From: Effrenium voratum
Taxonomy: Eukaryota > Sar > Dinophyceae > Suessiales > Symbiodiniaceae
NCBI GenBank assembly: GCA_963377175.1
Contig: CAUJNA010003736.1
Span: 242,399 to 306,398, forward strand
DNA length: 64,000 nt
Reading direction: 5' to 3'
The notes beneath the pieces were generated by a model. It saw only the letters and a program-made list of their open reading frames with translations, had not been told where the DNA came from and ran no database searches. Below are positions 29,694 to 43,800 of this stretch, piece after piece. Numbering within the stretch: the first letter of the stretch is position 1; every line of letters starts with the position of its first letter. Made by a program: the position numbers and the translations under genes.

Positions 29694-30299
29694 GTAGCTT
29701 TCCCTTTGAAAGAGGATTGATTCCCTTGAGCTTGGCTTTCATAGGCAACGTTGAATTCAGATGCGAACGCACCAGTGGTTGGTGACATAAAACAGTACCT
29801 AAATGATGTCCACTGAAGGGTCCCCAAACCAGGAATTCATGCCCAGCACTCTGCTTGCAGGCCGTGACTGTGCCCCACTGGAACATCACGCTACGGCCGG
29901 GAGATTGCATCCTGGATTGAAAGAGAGTTGTTTTTGTTTTGTGTATATGTATGGGCGCCAATGTATGGGCGACAAGCAATGGTTCACCCATGGTTTCATT
30001 TCGTGCTGTCTCACATTTCGTCCATAAGTTCCTGCCGAAGTTTCAACTGGACGCTCTTCCTGTTTATTCCTGCGGGCTACTGGCATCAAGTGAAGTCTCT
30101 GGACTCCCCCACGTTGGGCACAGTCCTGCGTTACAAGTGAGCCCTGCGAAAAAGCTTCGAGACGATTTGCTGGCCGGGCCCCGAAGAAAGTGGTTGCATC
30201 TTCAACTTGAAACGGCTGCTTTTGCAGAAATGCTGTTGCGACATCCAGTTTTTTAACGGCAATTTGGACCCTTGAATGTTCCTTCCCGGTTCTCAGAGA

Positions 30300-30575
30300 T
30301 ACTGCTCGACCGTTTTCCTGAAAGAGGCGAAACGCACCCACATGGATGGTGGGCAAAGGAGCACCCGACATGCAGCGAAAGCGAGTTGCGATGCTCGATG
30401 GTTTCGGCAGGAGCCAAAGGAATACCAGTCAGCTGCAACACAAATCTACCAGGGGTTCATGCAAAAAGTGTTCTGGTCAGAGGTTACACGCAAGAAGTCG
30501 GATCCATTTCTTGCGAGTCAACTTGACACACTGCAAGAGGGCAATACAACACCTGTGGGGGTGTCACCAGCGTAA
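30300..30575 (+). CDS. Candidate host exon
   Basis: One frame reads AKRTHMDGGQRSTRH, then ARWFRQEPKEYQSAATQIYQ and FWSEVTRKKSDPFL to a TAA near 30575. Composition is convincing for coding. Borders and gene are unknown. Confidence 0.4.
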   Translation, partial: YCSTVFLKEAKRTHMDGGQRSTRHAAKASCDARWFRQEPKEYQSAATQIYQGFMQKVFWSEVTRKKSDPFLASQLDTLQEGNTTPVGVSPA

Positions 30576-30747
30576 GCGGCAGTCTCCCACCCCTAGACTT
30601 CATGCCCAAAGAGGAGGACGCCGCTGGCACATCCGCACATACCTTGCTTGGAACGTTAAGACACATGAACCGTGGAGATTCAAACTCCCCCATCGAATTT
30701 TGATGTACATCTCGGGTCCAACGAATTCACTCCATCATGCCCATCTT

Positions 30748-30820
30748 GCAATGGTTCGGCGTGCGGCGCTGCGCCGACTTGAGCAGTTGGTGCCGTGCGC
30801 CTTGCGGCTCTCGCGCGAGG
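30748..30820 (+). CDS. Candidate exon upstream of the GRAM-VASt gene
   Basis: Reads MVRRAALRRLEQLVPCALRL then SRE before a GAG|GA 5' splice context of the type used elsewhere in this gene. The next proven exon is 31509. Confidence 0.4.
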
Positions 30821-30868
30821 AGGTCTGAGCCCTGCTGCTCCACGGACTCTTGGCTACGACATTTGGGT

Positions 30869-30963
30869 GTGGGTCAAAATAAAACCACCAGGAATTGGAC
30901 CGCCTGTTTGAGTCATGGGTTCCATTTACCAGGGCAAGCCATTTTGGGTACACATTTTTGACC
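30869..30963. mobile_element. Family-B inverted-repeat element, copy 2
   Basis: Left end tgtgggtcaaaat, right end atttttgacca. Interior 'caccaggaattggaccg' and 'ggttccatttaccagggcaa' as in the other copies. Confidence 0.65.
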
Positions 30964-31508
30964 AGAAAGTCGGACCTAGCTGACATGGACCAATTTTGTT
31001 CGCTGAATGTACGGCCTCCCCAAGTCATAAACCCCCACTATTGGGGAGATGATCAGGGTCCGACTTTCTGGGTCAGAGCTTGGTTTTTGTTGGAACACGG
31101 TGTGGCCTGGGCGTCTCTTTTATGGTTGGACCCACACAACAGCATTGGTTTTCCGTTTGTTTTCCTTTTCAACCACAAAGAAGGGGTACCATCGCAAAGA
31201 TAGACACAGCCGTCTGACCTCTGACCCGCAATGGGAGACCAACTAGGGCTGAATTGGGGGCAAGGCCAACAACTTAGCAATTCCTCCTGACGATTTGGCT
31301 GGGCCCAAAGTAATTTGTTACCCATTGTTTCAGACCAACCTTCGCTTTTGGGGGAGTTACACCCCCCCTTTTGCGATCTGCAAGGTCCGCACCGGTTCTG
31401 AAACCCCAGAAATACTCCGTATGTTACAACTTATACCATGGCTGCAAAGGGACAGACTCTTTTCACCCCAGCCAAGAACCTGTTGTTCTTTTGAGAACCT
31501 GAAGCCAG

Positions 31509-31649
31509 GACTGCTGCCTGACATATGTTGGGCTCTACAAGCTGATCAGCAAGAAGAAGCGCACCGCGCACGCCCTGCGCGGGGCCCGGGACAAGTGCGT
31601 GCGCTTGATGCGGGAAGCCGTGGCCGCCAACGACCACTCCGCTCCCCAG
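31509..31649 (+). CDS. GRAM-VASt gene exon: helical N-terminal part
   Basis: 47 codons in frame between 'gccag' and CAG|GAGAGC. Reads DCCLTYVGLYKLISKKKR then HALRGARDKCVRLMREAV, an amphipathic helix. 5' splice site is GA. Confidence 0.6.
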
Positions 31650-34600
31650 GAGAGCAGTCCGAGCTGGTACTCTCTCAGCGCGACTTTTGCACGCAGAAAC
31701 TTGCTACTTTTCAGTCGGAGCTGCAGGAGTGTACTGAACTGCCCCGACTTTTTGGTTTAAGCTGGCACCCCTTTTTTTGTGCGGTTGGTTCAGGGGGCAA
31801 CCAAAGGGACGCCACCCATTTTAGACACACACACACACATTTAAGCAGCACCTGAGGTTTCTTACCCTCCCCCCCCTCCAGCTGCGGATTTGTGGGGCCT
31901 GTCTAAACCTAAGCCTTCTTCCATGCTTCAACGGGTTGGTGGTGTATCGGGGCGTGACACCCAGTTTGCCCGAACCATCAATCCAAACCGCCAAGTAGGG
32001 GGAAGCTGAATGTTAGACAGGGTCAGAAAGTTTCGATCAGACCTCACCTGGATCCATTTTAGAAGACCTCGGAATTCCACGTGTCCGAGAGAGGGTTATG
32101 ATATGAGCCTTTCCGCTTGGCTGGGAATTGGAGTCGGGAATCCCAGTTTCCAATCAACATTGATCAACTTCCCAAAATGGTTGTTGAATGCTTTTTTTTC
32201 ATTTCTCCTTTCTTCTTCTTCCTTTTATTCCCATACACGAATCCAAAGGACTTCCACCGTGTGTGTGTTTTTGCGCGTGGCTTTGTCGGAGCCCTTTGGA
32301 AGGGAATTTTCCTCGGAGGCCCATGTGGTGATCACAAGCTCGACACTTGGCGCGGGCTCCTTCTCCCTTCATAGACGTGGAGTCTCTTTCCGACCCTTAA
32401 GAAATGGGCCATGATTTTGGGTAATGACCAACCATTCTTGCCTGGGGTCATGGAGAGAATTGAGGCAAGTCCACCAAACGGGGTCCACTTTCCCCTCTTA
32501 AACCTCTTCATGCGAACCACGCGAAATCGTGCAAGTCGTTACTCTCTTCCCATCATAGACTATTTCGGGGTTGATCAGTATTCCTGGCCCCGAAATGACT
32601 ACGGGCCATTTTTCATATTTAGTGGTGAAGTCATCGTTTTGGTGATTTCCCTACTGGTCCCATGTCATGGACCTTTTGACCAACCCCCATGTCGGGATAG
32701 GACCAACATCTTCAGACCTCTTCTTGTCGGGTTCGGACATTACTTTTTGTTATTCCAAGACCAGCCGGCGGTGTTTCTTGATCCGCAAAGTAAGCCCAGC
32801 CACAACACGCACACACGTCTGCCTCTGTTGGTTTGGATTGGTGCTTTGCAGGGAAAGGCTGCTGCCCCTCTAGGCAGCAACCAGGGGTTCAAATCCACAA
32901 GCCACCACTCCAAACTACCAAGACGTAAGATCATTGTCAGGGTTCCGTCTGGATGTGGGTCTGTCTCACAACAGGGGACCTTGGGGGGGACCAAGAGGAA
33001 GCCGCGTCGGGGTCCGAAACTGCGGTTTTTGACACGCATGTTTTCTTTGCGAGGAGCACCTCCGTGCCGCTGCTCGGCACTTGGCGGCGGTGGAGCGGTG
33101 GCTTCTGCCGGAGGTGCTGAAGCATAGCTCCACCACCAGCCTGCGGCTCACGGACCCCGAGGACGGCTCACCGTTGGGACGCCGCCGGAACACGCGCGCG
33201 CGCGTTACTTGCTGTCGGCAATGTGGTTGCTCCATCCAGAAAAGCCAATACCAAGACTATTGTGTGTTCGACTTACCTTTTTTCTTCTTTCCGGGTGATT
33301 TGGTGCTTGCTTTTTTGGTGGAGGCCACCGGAGGCCGTAGAATGTATGGCTGGTCTACTGTTGTTTTGGGGAAGAGGAAGAAAGGGTTTTGTCCTTTCAT
33401 GGGAAATGGAACTCCCCACAATGTGGATGGTTTTTTTTTTCTTTATTTTCCCTGTGAGCAACAACAGCAAACGGGTACAGAAAAACAGGACACCCCCCCC
33501 CAAATGTGGATGATTGAGCGTGGTTCCTTTTTTTGGGGGACGGGGAGGCTTGTTTCGGGGTTGTTTCAAAGGGGGACGAAAGGGCAGTCACTTGGAGTTG
33601 GGACCCTTTTTTGAATTTGGGGGTGGGTTTGGAGGGAAGAGGGGCTGGTGGGAGGGAGACATGCAGTTTTTTCCTTAAAAATCAAATCCAGTCGAACCTT
33701 GGCTGAGTCGCCGTTTTGCTGCTTTGTGGTAAGAGGGAACACCGGCCAGGAGGCCCCCGACCGCCCAAACTGGTCCAAATGTTTAGGAAGCTCTCCCAAA
33801 TAGTGGAAAGTCTACTTTGGTTAGGACCAATCCCCTCAAGCCAGCAAACACCCAAACCTCCCAACCACCCAAACCTCCCAACCCCCAACCCCCCAAACCC
33901 CCAAACCCCCAAACCCCCAAACCCCCAAACCCCCAAACCCCCAAACCCCCCAACCCCCAAACTCGCAAACCCCCAAACCCCCGAAACCCCCCAATCCCCC
34001 CCACCCAACCAGCCCCCAACCACCCAACCACCCAACCACCCAACCACCCAACCACCCAACCACCCAACCACCCAACCACCCAACCACCCAACCACCCACT
34101 CCGTGTTAATCGCCTGAAACCCGACGAGGAGTTGGCATCCGAGCTGGGCCTGCAGTCCTTGGCAGGTGGGGAGGACCTGGAGGACAGGGTCTCAGAGGAT
34201 CGGATCTGCTTAGCAAGCTGAGCAACGCCCAAATCTGAATCGACCTCCTAGTTTGTGAAAGTGGAAGCGAAAGTCCGGGGTGTGGCAGGTTCTACTTCGT
34301 TCGCTACAAGGCCATAAAGGTGGGTATTCATGGCTGCCGCATTCTGCAGGTTTCCATTGCCTTTCCGGTGAGTTTGGCATGTCAAGTGCCTTTGTGCTAA
34401 GACCTGGAGAAGTTCTGCAAAACTCGGGTGTTGTTTTTGCTAGCGGACCAGAAACCGCGCTCAACGGCGTGCACTTTTTCCCTGCAACCCTGCATAGCAC
34501 GCCCACACCACTGCGTCGCCCTGGCACTGCGCGCACGCCTGACCATGATAACCGCACCCGCTCGACTGCTTCGATATAGCACGCCTGACCATGGTAAGTG

Positions 34601-37600
34601 CTTCGTCACAACACTGCGCGCACGCCTGACCATGGTAAGCGCACCCGCCCGACTGCTTCGTTATAGCACTGCGTGCACGCCTGACCATGGTAAGGACACC
34701 CGCCCGACTGCTGCGATACAACTCTGAAAGGCCTGACCATGGTAACCGCACCCGCTCGACTGCTTAGTTGTAGCACGCCTGACCATGGTAAGCGCTTCGT
34801 TACAACACTGCGCGCACGCCTGACCATGGTAAGCACACCCGCCCGACTGCTGCGTACGCGCACGCCTGACAATGGTAAGCGCACCCGCCCGACTGCTGCG
34901 TTCTAACGCTGCGCGCACGCCTGACAAGAGTAAGCGCACCCGCTCGACTGCTGCGAAATAGCACTGCGCGCACGCCTGACCATGGTAAGCGCACCCGCTC
35001 GACTGCTTCGCTGTAACACTGCACGCACGCCTGACCATGGTACGCGCGCCCGCTCGACTGCTTCGCTATAGCACGCCTGACCAAAGATGTTCTTCGCGGA
35101 CGCGAACAGGTTGTCTGCCACACTGGCGCGATAGACTTTTCCTGGTCAAGCTGCAAAGCATATGTCCCGATTTCGCTGCCTGCGTGCAGCCGCGTCTCCT
35201 CTTGTATGTAAAGTCGTGGCAGTGGCACTATGTCTTGCGCCAGTGAGATGTGGAGCAGCAAACTGTAGTAGCAATCGCAAAGACGTGAAAAAGGAGAATG
35301 CAGGGAATGAAACGCAAGTCTTTTAGCGGCAAAACGCGAGCGCGGCTCTCGGTCCGCCGGGTTGTTTTTGCCTAGCCATGCCAATGGTTCTTCCAGATTG
35401 CATGCCATGTTGCCAGCACCCAACCACTGGTGCGACCCGCGCAAATACACATCGCTGCTTTTTTGCGCGGCACTACCAAGTAGACATCATGCCCAAATGG
35501 GTCAGTGCCAAAAAAGGGTCCTGAAGAAAAAGTGGGTTTCCTTTCGTCCCTTTTGGCGCCCCCCGCTCTCCCCCCCCCAAAAAAGAAAGAAAGCAAGACA
35601 GATAAAAACAAAAAACAGAGCAACAAGAAACGCACAACAAAACACGGTACCTCGCGCCTCAAAAAAACAAGAGAGCACCATTGGCGTCCGAGAAGTCACT
35701 CCCTAGAGGACTTCATGGAGTTCTTCGGCACCGCCGTGGGCATGGGTGAGCTGCTGGTGTTGGCCATCCCCAGCCTGGTGCAGTCAAAGACCTTCCGCCA
35801 CCCGGGCACCTGTGACTTGGACAACAGGTTCAAAACCTTTAAAAACCGAAGTCTGGTGAGGTCTGAACATGGGGTTCAACCTGAAAAGCAACGATTTCTG
35901 GAAAGGTCTGAACTGAACACGAAGCTACGAAGAAACAGAGGTCCATTGGGTTCAACCCCCCACAGATGTTGGAAAGGCGAGGAGTTTGGACTTCGGTGAG
36001 GCGGATTTGGGAGTTTTCGGAAAAGCCGTGTTTGGGTTGGTGTTTGACGGGAAGGCAACAGCACACTGGGGACTCCCCCAAAAAATGGCGGACACTCAAT
36101 CAAGACTCGGTCCACCATTTGGCCACCAAAGGCGAGCCGCGGGGTTCAACCTGCGTTGGTCTTGGGGTTAGTTCTAGACCAAACTTTTTGCTTGGGAGTA
36201 TGAATGCCTGAGTAAATTATCCAGGCGTGTGGTTCCATGATGAAGTTTACGAGCTGGAACCGCCAACCAACAGTGGTTGGTGCATATGAATCCACCTTTC
36301 GCTGAGGTCCATTTCGGGTTCGGGACCCATTCAAACTCCTGGTGGCTCGTCCTTTTTTGGGGGTGCCCCAAATTTTGATGGAGGTTTGAAGAGGACACGG
36401 CCAGGAACAATGTTGCGCAACATGGAGCCAAGTCTTCCATTTCGGGGGTCCTGGGATCGAGTTTCCATCATGGAATCGCCTGGGGGAGATGTCAACTTTT
36501 GGGCCCCCGTGTTTTTGGCGTGTAACCGACGACGAGAGACAGGGAAACGAGGGAAACGAGACACCCAGTAGAGGCTACATCACCTCGGAGCGCCTCTGCT
36601 TCCGGTCCTGTGTGCTGGGAATGGAGGCGAGGTTCACGCTGACCTGGTCCCAGCTGGAGTGGGTGCGCCTCATTACGGAGGACAGATGCTTCGAAGCTTT
36701 GGTAGATCTTTTTGAGGACCTTTCATTCTTTTTTGGAGCCTTTGACATTTCAACTTTTGACATTTCAACTTTTGACATGTCGACTTTTGACATTTCGATT
36801 TTTAACATTTCAACTTTTTTGACCTTTCAACTTTTTACATTTCAACTTTTGAGCCTTCGACCTCTCAACCTTTGGCAAACTCCTTCTGTTTCGCGTTGCA
36901 GGGGCAAGGCCGGCTTTTGGGAATTGGAGCCTGGGGGTTTTCGAGACCCGGCCCGCTACTCCTCAGGGCAGCTAGTCCTAGTTGACATGGGCTCGAAAAC
37001 GGCGAAGACGCGAAACTCCCTTTCGGCGTGCCGTGCTTTCCGTGAAATTTCGAGGGGTGGTTGGTTGGAGTTCATGGGGTTTCTCAAGCTTTGAGTTGGC
37101 TGGCTTTTTGGAAGATGCCTGGCTTTGTTCACGAACTGGCCACCCGCGGAATATGTTAGATGATTTATATCCTCACGAAAACTGTTTACATGCAAGAGCA
37201 AGACCTTCCAAGCATGTTTCAACTATGTTGAGCTTTCAACTTGTTGGACGATGATGGTTTCCACGTTTGCATTCCAACATGGCCCCTAAAGGTACGCCCC
37301 CCCCCCTCAAGAAGGGTCCTCTTCAACTTGGAGGCTTTTTCCGGGTTCCATCTGCACCTCTTCGATCAAAACTCGAATGGAGAAATACTTTAGGCTCCCT
37401 GCACCCGGTGCGGCTCCGGTTGAAGCGCTCGGTGGAGATCGATGCCGTTTCCGTGGACACCTTGGACTTGATGGTCTTCGACCTCGGGGTCTTGGCCCAG
37501 TTCCACTGCTGCGCGCCTCGTCAGTGCGAGGAGTTTGAACTGGCCATGGGTCAAAATCCAAATCGTACCCCCAGTGAACATCCCGATCCTCACTAAAATA

Positions 37601-37817
37601 GGTTCTAAAATGGGTGGTGAATTCACCTACCCCAAAATGGGATCCCATTGGTTTTGACCCACAGCCAAGTGTGTCAACAACCCGAAAATGGATTCCGGTC
37701 TCCCAGGGTAGCGCCGGGAGGAGGTGCGCCTCGAAGGAACTGTCGCCCTGTCCTCCCAACCAAGCAACCAACAACCGACCGACCCACCAACCAACAACCG
37801 ACCCACCAACCAACCAA

Positions 37818-37896
<79 letters not shown>

Positions 37897-40800
37897 ACCA
37901 ACCAACCAACCAACCAACTAACCAACCAACCTTTGGTTTGACTAGCCAACCAAAGAGAAAAAAGGGTACAAGACACCCATCCAAAGGATCTGGAAATCGA
38001 AGCCGTTTGGAACCTTGACTAGTGGACGAATTGGAAACTGAGGGGCCAAAAGGTCAGCTGTGCAGTGACCAAAAATGAGCCGACATGGAAAAGCAAGACC
38101 CTTGGAACTTGGACTCTCTTGCAACCTGAAGGACCTTTGAACAAAAAAAAGAAAAACACTTGATCACCAGAAGGAGACCTGAACCACAAGAAGGGGGCGA
38201 AAGAATGGCAAATTTGGGAACCCTTAAGATTTCGGGTTCACCTTCCGGGGCGATCTTGGGAGCCCAACATCGAAAAAAGCGATTGGGAGCTCCCCTCATG
38301 GAAGCGATCGAATCTGAGGCCCTCATGTTTCACATCAAGACCAAACAACCGGAACTCTAAGGTCAGAACAGTCGTCTTTGCCACCTCTTCTGTGAAAAAC
38401 GGCCAAAGGCATGGGAAAACCCCGGCATTGCTCCGAACCCAAACCTTCCACAAACCTAATTTGACTGGACAGATCCTGCCTTTATCCGGCTTGGGCGTTT
38501 TTTTTCTTCTTCTTTATCTTTTTTGTTAAATGAGTTACTCTCCCAACAGACTAACATGGAAGCTCCCAGAAGGCGTTAAATGGGACCAAGTCTTCCAAAG
38601 GGGTCCTGGTTTGGAGGGTAAATGGTCTGCACGGTGAGGTGTCCTACTTCACCGGCACTGGACTCTTCGACATGGTGCCCTCCGCAGACCAGGAGCCGGT
38701 GGACGACAAGTCGCCCTCCGGCATGCGGGATATTTTGTCCTCAGGACCCGTGGAGGGGCCAGGGCGGGTGCGAAGTTCTTGTGCAGTAAACTCAAGGGGC
38801 CGTTAAAGGGAACACCCTAGATGGAGCTTTAAAGAAGAGGTGGTTGAAATTTATGGGCTTTTTAAACAGGTGAGGCGAACCACTGGTGCAAACAAAACCC
38901 TTCGGATTTTTTTTTTCCTTTCCGGCAGCTTGGTGCCCAACTTTGTCCGTGGTGAGACTCTCGGGTGCCTTAGTTGGCCTTCTCGGGGCAACATCGGATG
39001 TCTTGAGTGAGCCGAGGGCAAGGGCTCCGTTTCAGGAGTTGACTTTTCAAGGCCAAGAGATGAGGCCATGAGCAACTGGTAGAAGTTGGTGTCAGCGAAT
39101 TCACAAACAAGGACAACCCCCTGGTGGATATGGAAACAGTAGGTATCCAGCATGTCTAAACGGGTGTGCTGGCCGGTGTGTTGTACCTTTAACGCTTGGT
39201 ATCCTGGAGGTCTCTCTGTCTTTTCGATGGTACCCTTGTTTTGTTTCGATGGTACCCACCGAGAAACGGCAGCCATTTGAGCCACAATCATAACCCGGGT
39301 AGATGGAGCTTAGTAAGGGAGCCATAACTAGTTCATTCTTTACATGCTTCTGGGCATCGACCTATTTGAATACCGGGTTTTCAGCCAGTGAGGCTCATTT
39401 TTCGCTTAACCCCTTGTTGGGGTTGGTTTCAAGAAAAACCACCGGGGATTTTTTGATGGTACCCTTGGGGTTGGTTTCAAGGGAAACCGGTGAAACGGCT
39501 CCTGCCGCCATTTTTCGGGGGATCCTTTTGGAAAAAACAACTCCCGAGGGCTCGCACTTTTGAGGACCCCGGACCCGGATCTCGGCCGTGACCACCGATG
39601 AGATGGTGGCGGACCTGGAGGAGATGAGTCTGGTGTGGGAGCTCCAGAGGCTTGAGATGGCTGTGGTGGTCAAAACCGTTCAAGGGGATCCCATTTTGGT
39701 TGGTAGGTGAATTCACCACCCATTTTAGAGCGTATTTTAGTGGGGATTGGGATGTTCACTGGGGGTACTGGATTTTGACCCATTGCTATAGTGTTTTTTG
39801 TTAATTTAAATGGAGGGTACCTCTTTTTTGGCTGGTTTTGAAGGAGCAAAAAGAAAAGGACAACCTTCATTTTGGGGGGATCCCCCTAAAACAGCATCCA
39901 TAAGTGCTTGAATGATTAGAATGAGGTTGTGGGGTGCTTTAAAACCAACTCAAGGACCAAATCTAGTCAGGATCATTGGAGATCGCGTGTTTTACTGAAC
40001 CCCACACAAATTAGAACCCTTGTTTAAACCACTGTGTATATCGTTTGCCTGGGAACCTTTTGTGTGTGTTTTTTTAGGCGCACCACCATTTGGCACACCG
40101 ACTGGCGTGCGCCCTTCTTGCCCCACGACTACCAAAAGGCGATCAAGTGGATGGCCACTTGACGATTGGGCAACGGATCTTTAGACTTTAGCCTTTTTGG
40201 TGGACATATTTAAGCGTTTTCCGTACTAACCCCCCCATTGTTTTTGTAAGAAAAGCGGAAAAAACCGGAAAACAAACAAAAAACACACTTTTTGCAGGGG
40301 GGGTCGTTGCAGCAAGGCCATTGAGGATCATTATGTGCCCCATCCCTTCATCCCAGAGGACATAGATGTGGATGAAGCTGCTGAAAGCGAGAGGCCTCCC
40401 ATCACCAAGGTGAAGTTCTTGGGGAGGTATCGGCCTTGTCACGTGGCCAAACTTTTGCCTCGCCTTTCGTCTTTGCCAATTGGGCTTCCTTTGTTTTCCT
40501 TTGCCTGCAAATAAATGCTTTATATATATCTTGTCTTTTTGGGTTGGATCTGTCTGTGTGCCTGTGTGTTTGCCTGCCTGTGTGTTTGCCTGTGTGTTTG
40601 CCTGTGTGTTTGCCTGTGTGTCTATGTGCCTCCTTGTTTGCCTGTCTGTGTGTGTTTCTGTGCGTGTTTCTGTGCGTGTTTCTGGCCGCAAGGTCAGTGG
40701 AGCATCGTGGTGGATGAGACCTCGGACCGCGAGGGCTGGCAGTACGCGGTGGATTTCTACCTCGAGCCGGGGAGCTGGAGCTGCGGGGTGCGAGGCTTCT

Positions 40801-43800
40801 CGCACGTGCGCAGGAGGAGATGGCAGCCCACCTTCCTGCCGGATATGGGAGAGGTGCAGGAGCCTTATGAGTTGATTTGAGGGGATGGATTTAATCCCTC
40901 GGGATAGAAGGAGTTCGGGTCAGTTTACAGGGGTTTTCCGTTTTCCCGACCTGTTTGTTGGTTGGCAACCAGTAAACAGTCATGGGGATGGGGGCTGGTG
41001 GGGAGGGAGGGGCGGGAAGGGGGAGGGAGGGAGCCTAAATACGCCGTTATAGAGCCCTGAATAAGGCTTTATTAACCTTCCCCCTGTCCTCCCCCCCTTC
41101 CCCCTGTCCTCCCCTGTCCTCCCCTGTCCTCCCCCCTGTCCCCCTCCCCCCCTGTCCCCCTTTGTCCCCCTCCCCCTCTGTCCCCAGCCCCCGAGTTTTA
41201 GGAGGAGAGCCCCGGCTCCCGGGCCGCCAAGCGCTTGAACTCCACGCTCATGGCGGAGAAGGGCGTGTCGCCGCCGCAGGTGATTTTAGAGGCCAGGAGG
41301 TTTTTGTTTTTTTGGGGCCACCGCGAAGCGGCTCCTTGTTTTTCCCTTTTGGTTTCCCTTTTAAAGGCCAAGTCGAAAGGAAAAAACTGTAGCCTCAAAA
41401 AGTCAAGATCCGTTTGGTGTCAACATGTTCGGATGGCTTTTCCATTTGGGGCCTTCGTCAGGTGGATCTGGGCTTGATCCCCCTGGAGGACATCAGAAAA
41501 GACCTGGAGGGGGACTGGGAGGCCATTCGCAAGACTTCGAACCATCTGGACCAATTCCTTTGAAGCCAAAAGTCAAGCAAGAGCGGGTTTTAAACATGTG
41601 GGGCTTGCCGAGCAGTGAGGAAGCTCTGTCTAAATGTGTGGTTTCCCTCGCAGCTCTCTTGAGCTAAGAAACCCCGGCTTAAGTGGCTTGTTGTTCTTCA
41701 TACCATTTCATACCTCTAGAAGAGGGATGCACAGATACGACCGGTTTTTGTGGGTACCAGAAAAAGGGGTATGGAGCCTGGCCTATGGGCCCCTCCGGTG
41801 GGGGCTGTGCCTCAGCCCCCATTCGGGGCAAAGCAAGAGAGATTCATTTTTTTAGTTAAGCTGGAATCCCAAAAGCCCGTCGATTTGTAGAGGAAGCTCA
41901 GTTGGGTTACATTTTTAAATGGGTCTGGGGGCAAAATGAGTCACCAGGAATTGGACCGTCCTTGGGTCTATTTACCAGGGCAACCAATTCTGGGCTTGCC
42001 CTATTTTTGACAACCGCAGCCAAACGAGGGTTGGATCAAGATATTCATCCCCACTTCTGTGATACTTTTGGGACTCCCCCTTTGTTTTTCTTGGGGGGTT
42101 AGTCTTTGGGAAGCTTTTGCTGGTTGTATCGCAGCTTCGTGGATTCGTTTTTCCACCACCGCCCTGTTGGCGGACGCTTGCGCTCCATCCGTTTCGCGGG
42201 GCTTTTTCTTCTTTTTTTTTGGAGGCTCGGGGGGGGCCCCCGTTTGTTCGGCTGAAAACTTCCCCCCCCCCCCCCCCGAAAACGCCGACCGCCCCAGGAG
42301 TTTGGGTGTTTTTTCTTTTTTGGTTTTCCTTTTTGGGGGTCAGTTTGGGTCCCTCCCCCCCCACCCCCCTTCTTTTTTTTCCGCGGGCAAGGAGCAGGAG
42401 GATCGATTTCCCCCGTTGGGTGGGCCGCAGAACCGGGGGGGCTTAAAAACGGGGGGCCGTTTTGGGGCGGGCGACCCAGGCCGAGGGGAACCTGATGCAG
42501 CTGCAGCTGGCGGATTTGCGCGCCCACGAGATCGAGCTGGGGCCTTGGACTTCGGGGCCCTCCCAAAAGGTCCAGGGACAGGCGCGCGGTTGGGGGCCGC
42601 TTAGGGGGGGCGAATGCGGGGGAGGGGTTTGGGGGGTTTGGGGGGTTTGGGGGGGAGGGGGAGCGGCCAGTTTTTTTTCTCCATCTTCTTTTCATTTGAT
42701 TCTTATTCCGGTTCTCGGCTACGACATACATACTCGAAGTGTCCATGGCACGTGGGGAGGGTGAGTCGGGAATCGCCTTTGAATGCCAAAGAGCGGGTGC
42801 GTTTTGAGAAGCCCCCGAAATGGGTTCGATCGGATCCTACACACATGATTGTCCTTCCGTCCCTCCTGTTTTGGGGGACCCTCCCCCCCCTTTTTCCTTT
42901 TGCTTTCCCTGAAAACCACACAAAAAAGGGGGTACCCACTCCAAAACCCACCACCCATCTGCCCGTTTTCGCGGGGAAGCCAAAACCCTTCAACGGGGGG
43001 GGGGGGAAAAGGGGGCGGGTTCGGGGGAGGAGAACCCTTGCTGGCGCTCAGTTTTTCTTGAAAGGAGCCATAGGTCCCCTTGAAAGGAACCATAGGTCCC
43101 CTTGGTCCCCTTGAAAGGAACCATAGGACATGGACCATGGAGGTGTTTTTTGGGGGGCCCTTCCAATTCCCTTCATCCCTCGCGCCTGCCTTCTCGGAAC
43201 CCCGTGGGCCCAAGGGAATCCAGCCCGAAGCCAAGACACCCGTCAACGGGCGAATTGGGTGGGAGGGGTTTCGCTGAGCGCGAGAGCTACCCTTAAAACC
43301 ATTTTGAGCAACTCCCCGAGCTTTCTGATGGTTTGTGATTGAGTTGGGGAACGTGTTCCACATACCCCAATCAACCTGGTGGATCAATCGGAGTGTCCCC
43401 AAAGAAAAGCGGGGTGTCCCCTTCTCCAAGACCCACCGGACCCTGGCCCAAGCCAGAGAAGCCCTTCCCCGGGGCCTGCGCGCCGCTGGAAACGCCTCGG
43501 CAGGTGCGGTCCATGTCCATGCGCGTGCCGGTGCCCCCGGCGCCCATGTGCCCCAAGGAGTCTCGCTGCGCCTGCACCTGGCACCTGGTGGCAGACGAGA
43601 AGCGGCTGCTGCTGGAGACTCGGCGTAGGCGAAAGTCTTTCCTTTTTTGGGCTCTCCCATGGCCAACGTGTTTTTTTCTTCGTTGTTTACGCAGAAGTAG
43701 CGCAAAGCAAGTCTCCCTGCCAACAGCTTCTTGTTTTTTGGGTTTGCTCGGAAGTCTCAGAAGTCTCCCACCGAAAAGCTGTTGTTTTGTTTGGAGAGCC

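Noticed and set aside
29886..30371. 161-codon minus-strand frame
   Set aside because: Opposed by equally protein-like + segments; no family recognised and no splice or start context.
33886..34095. Interstitial telomere
   Set aside because: Units CCCCCAAA and CCACCCAA do not match the TTTAGGG-type telomere and drift like ordinary satellites.
33682..34232. Open frames of 130-150 codons on both strands (GWVVGWLGG- and PPNPQTPK-type)
   Set aside because: Products of 8-bp satellites with no stop in the period.
34397..35450. Several minus-strand frames with repeated MVRRARS-type words, up to 216 codons
   Set aside because: They follow the 40-55 bp minisatellite; no homology recognised and proven + exons lie on either side.
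37307..38018. SQPA/GWLA repeat proteins
   Set aside because: Translation of the CCAA/CCAG satellite.
42099..43723. Minus-strand frames of 215 and 334 codons
   Set aside because: They lie opposite proven + strand exons of the GRAM-VASt gene (42480, 43459); GC-rich antisense frames stay open by composition.
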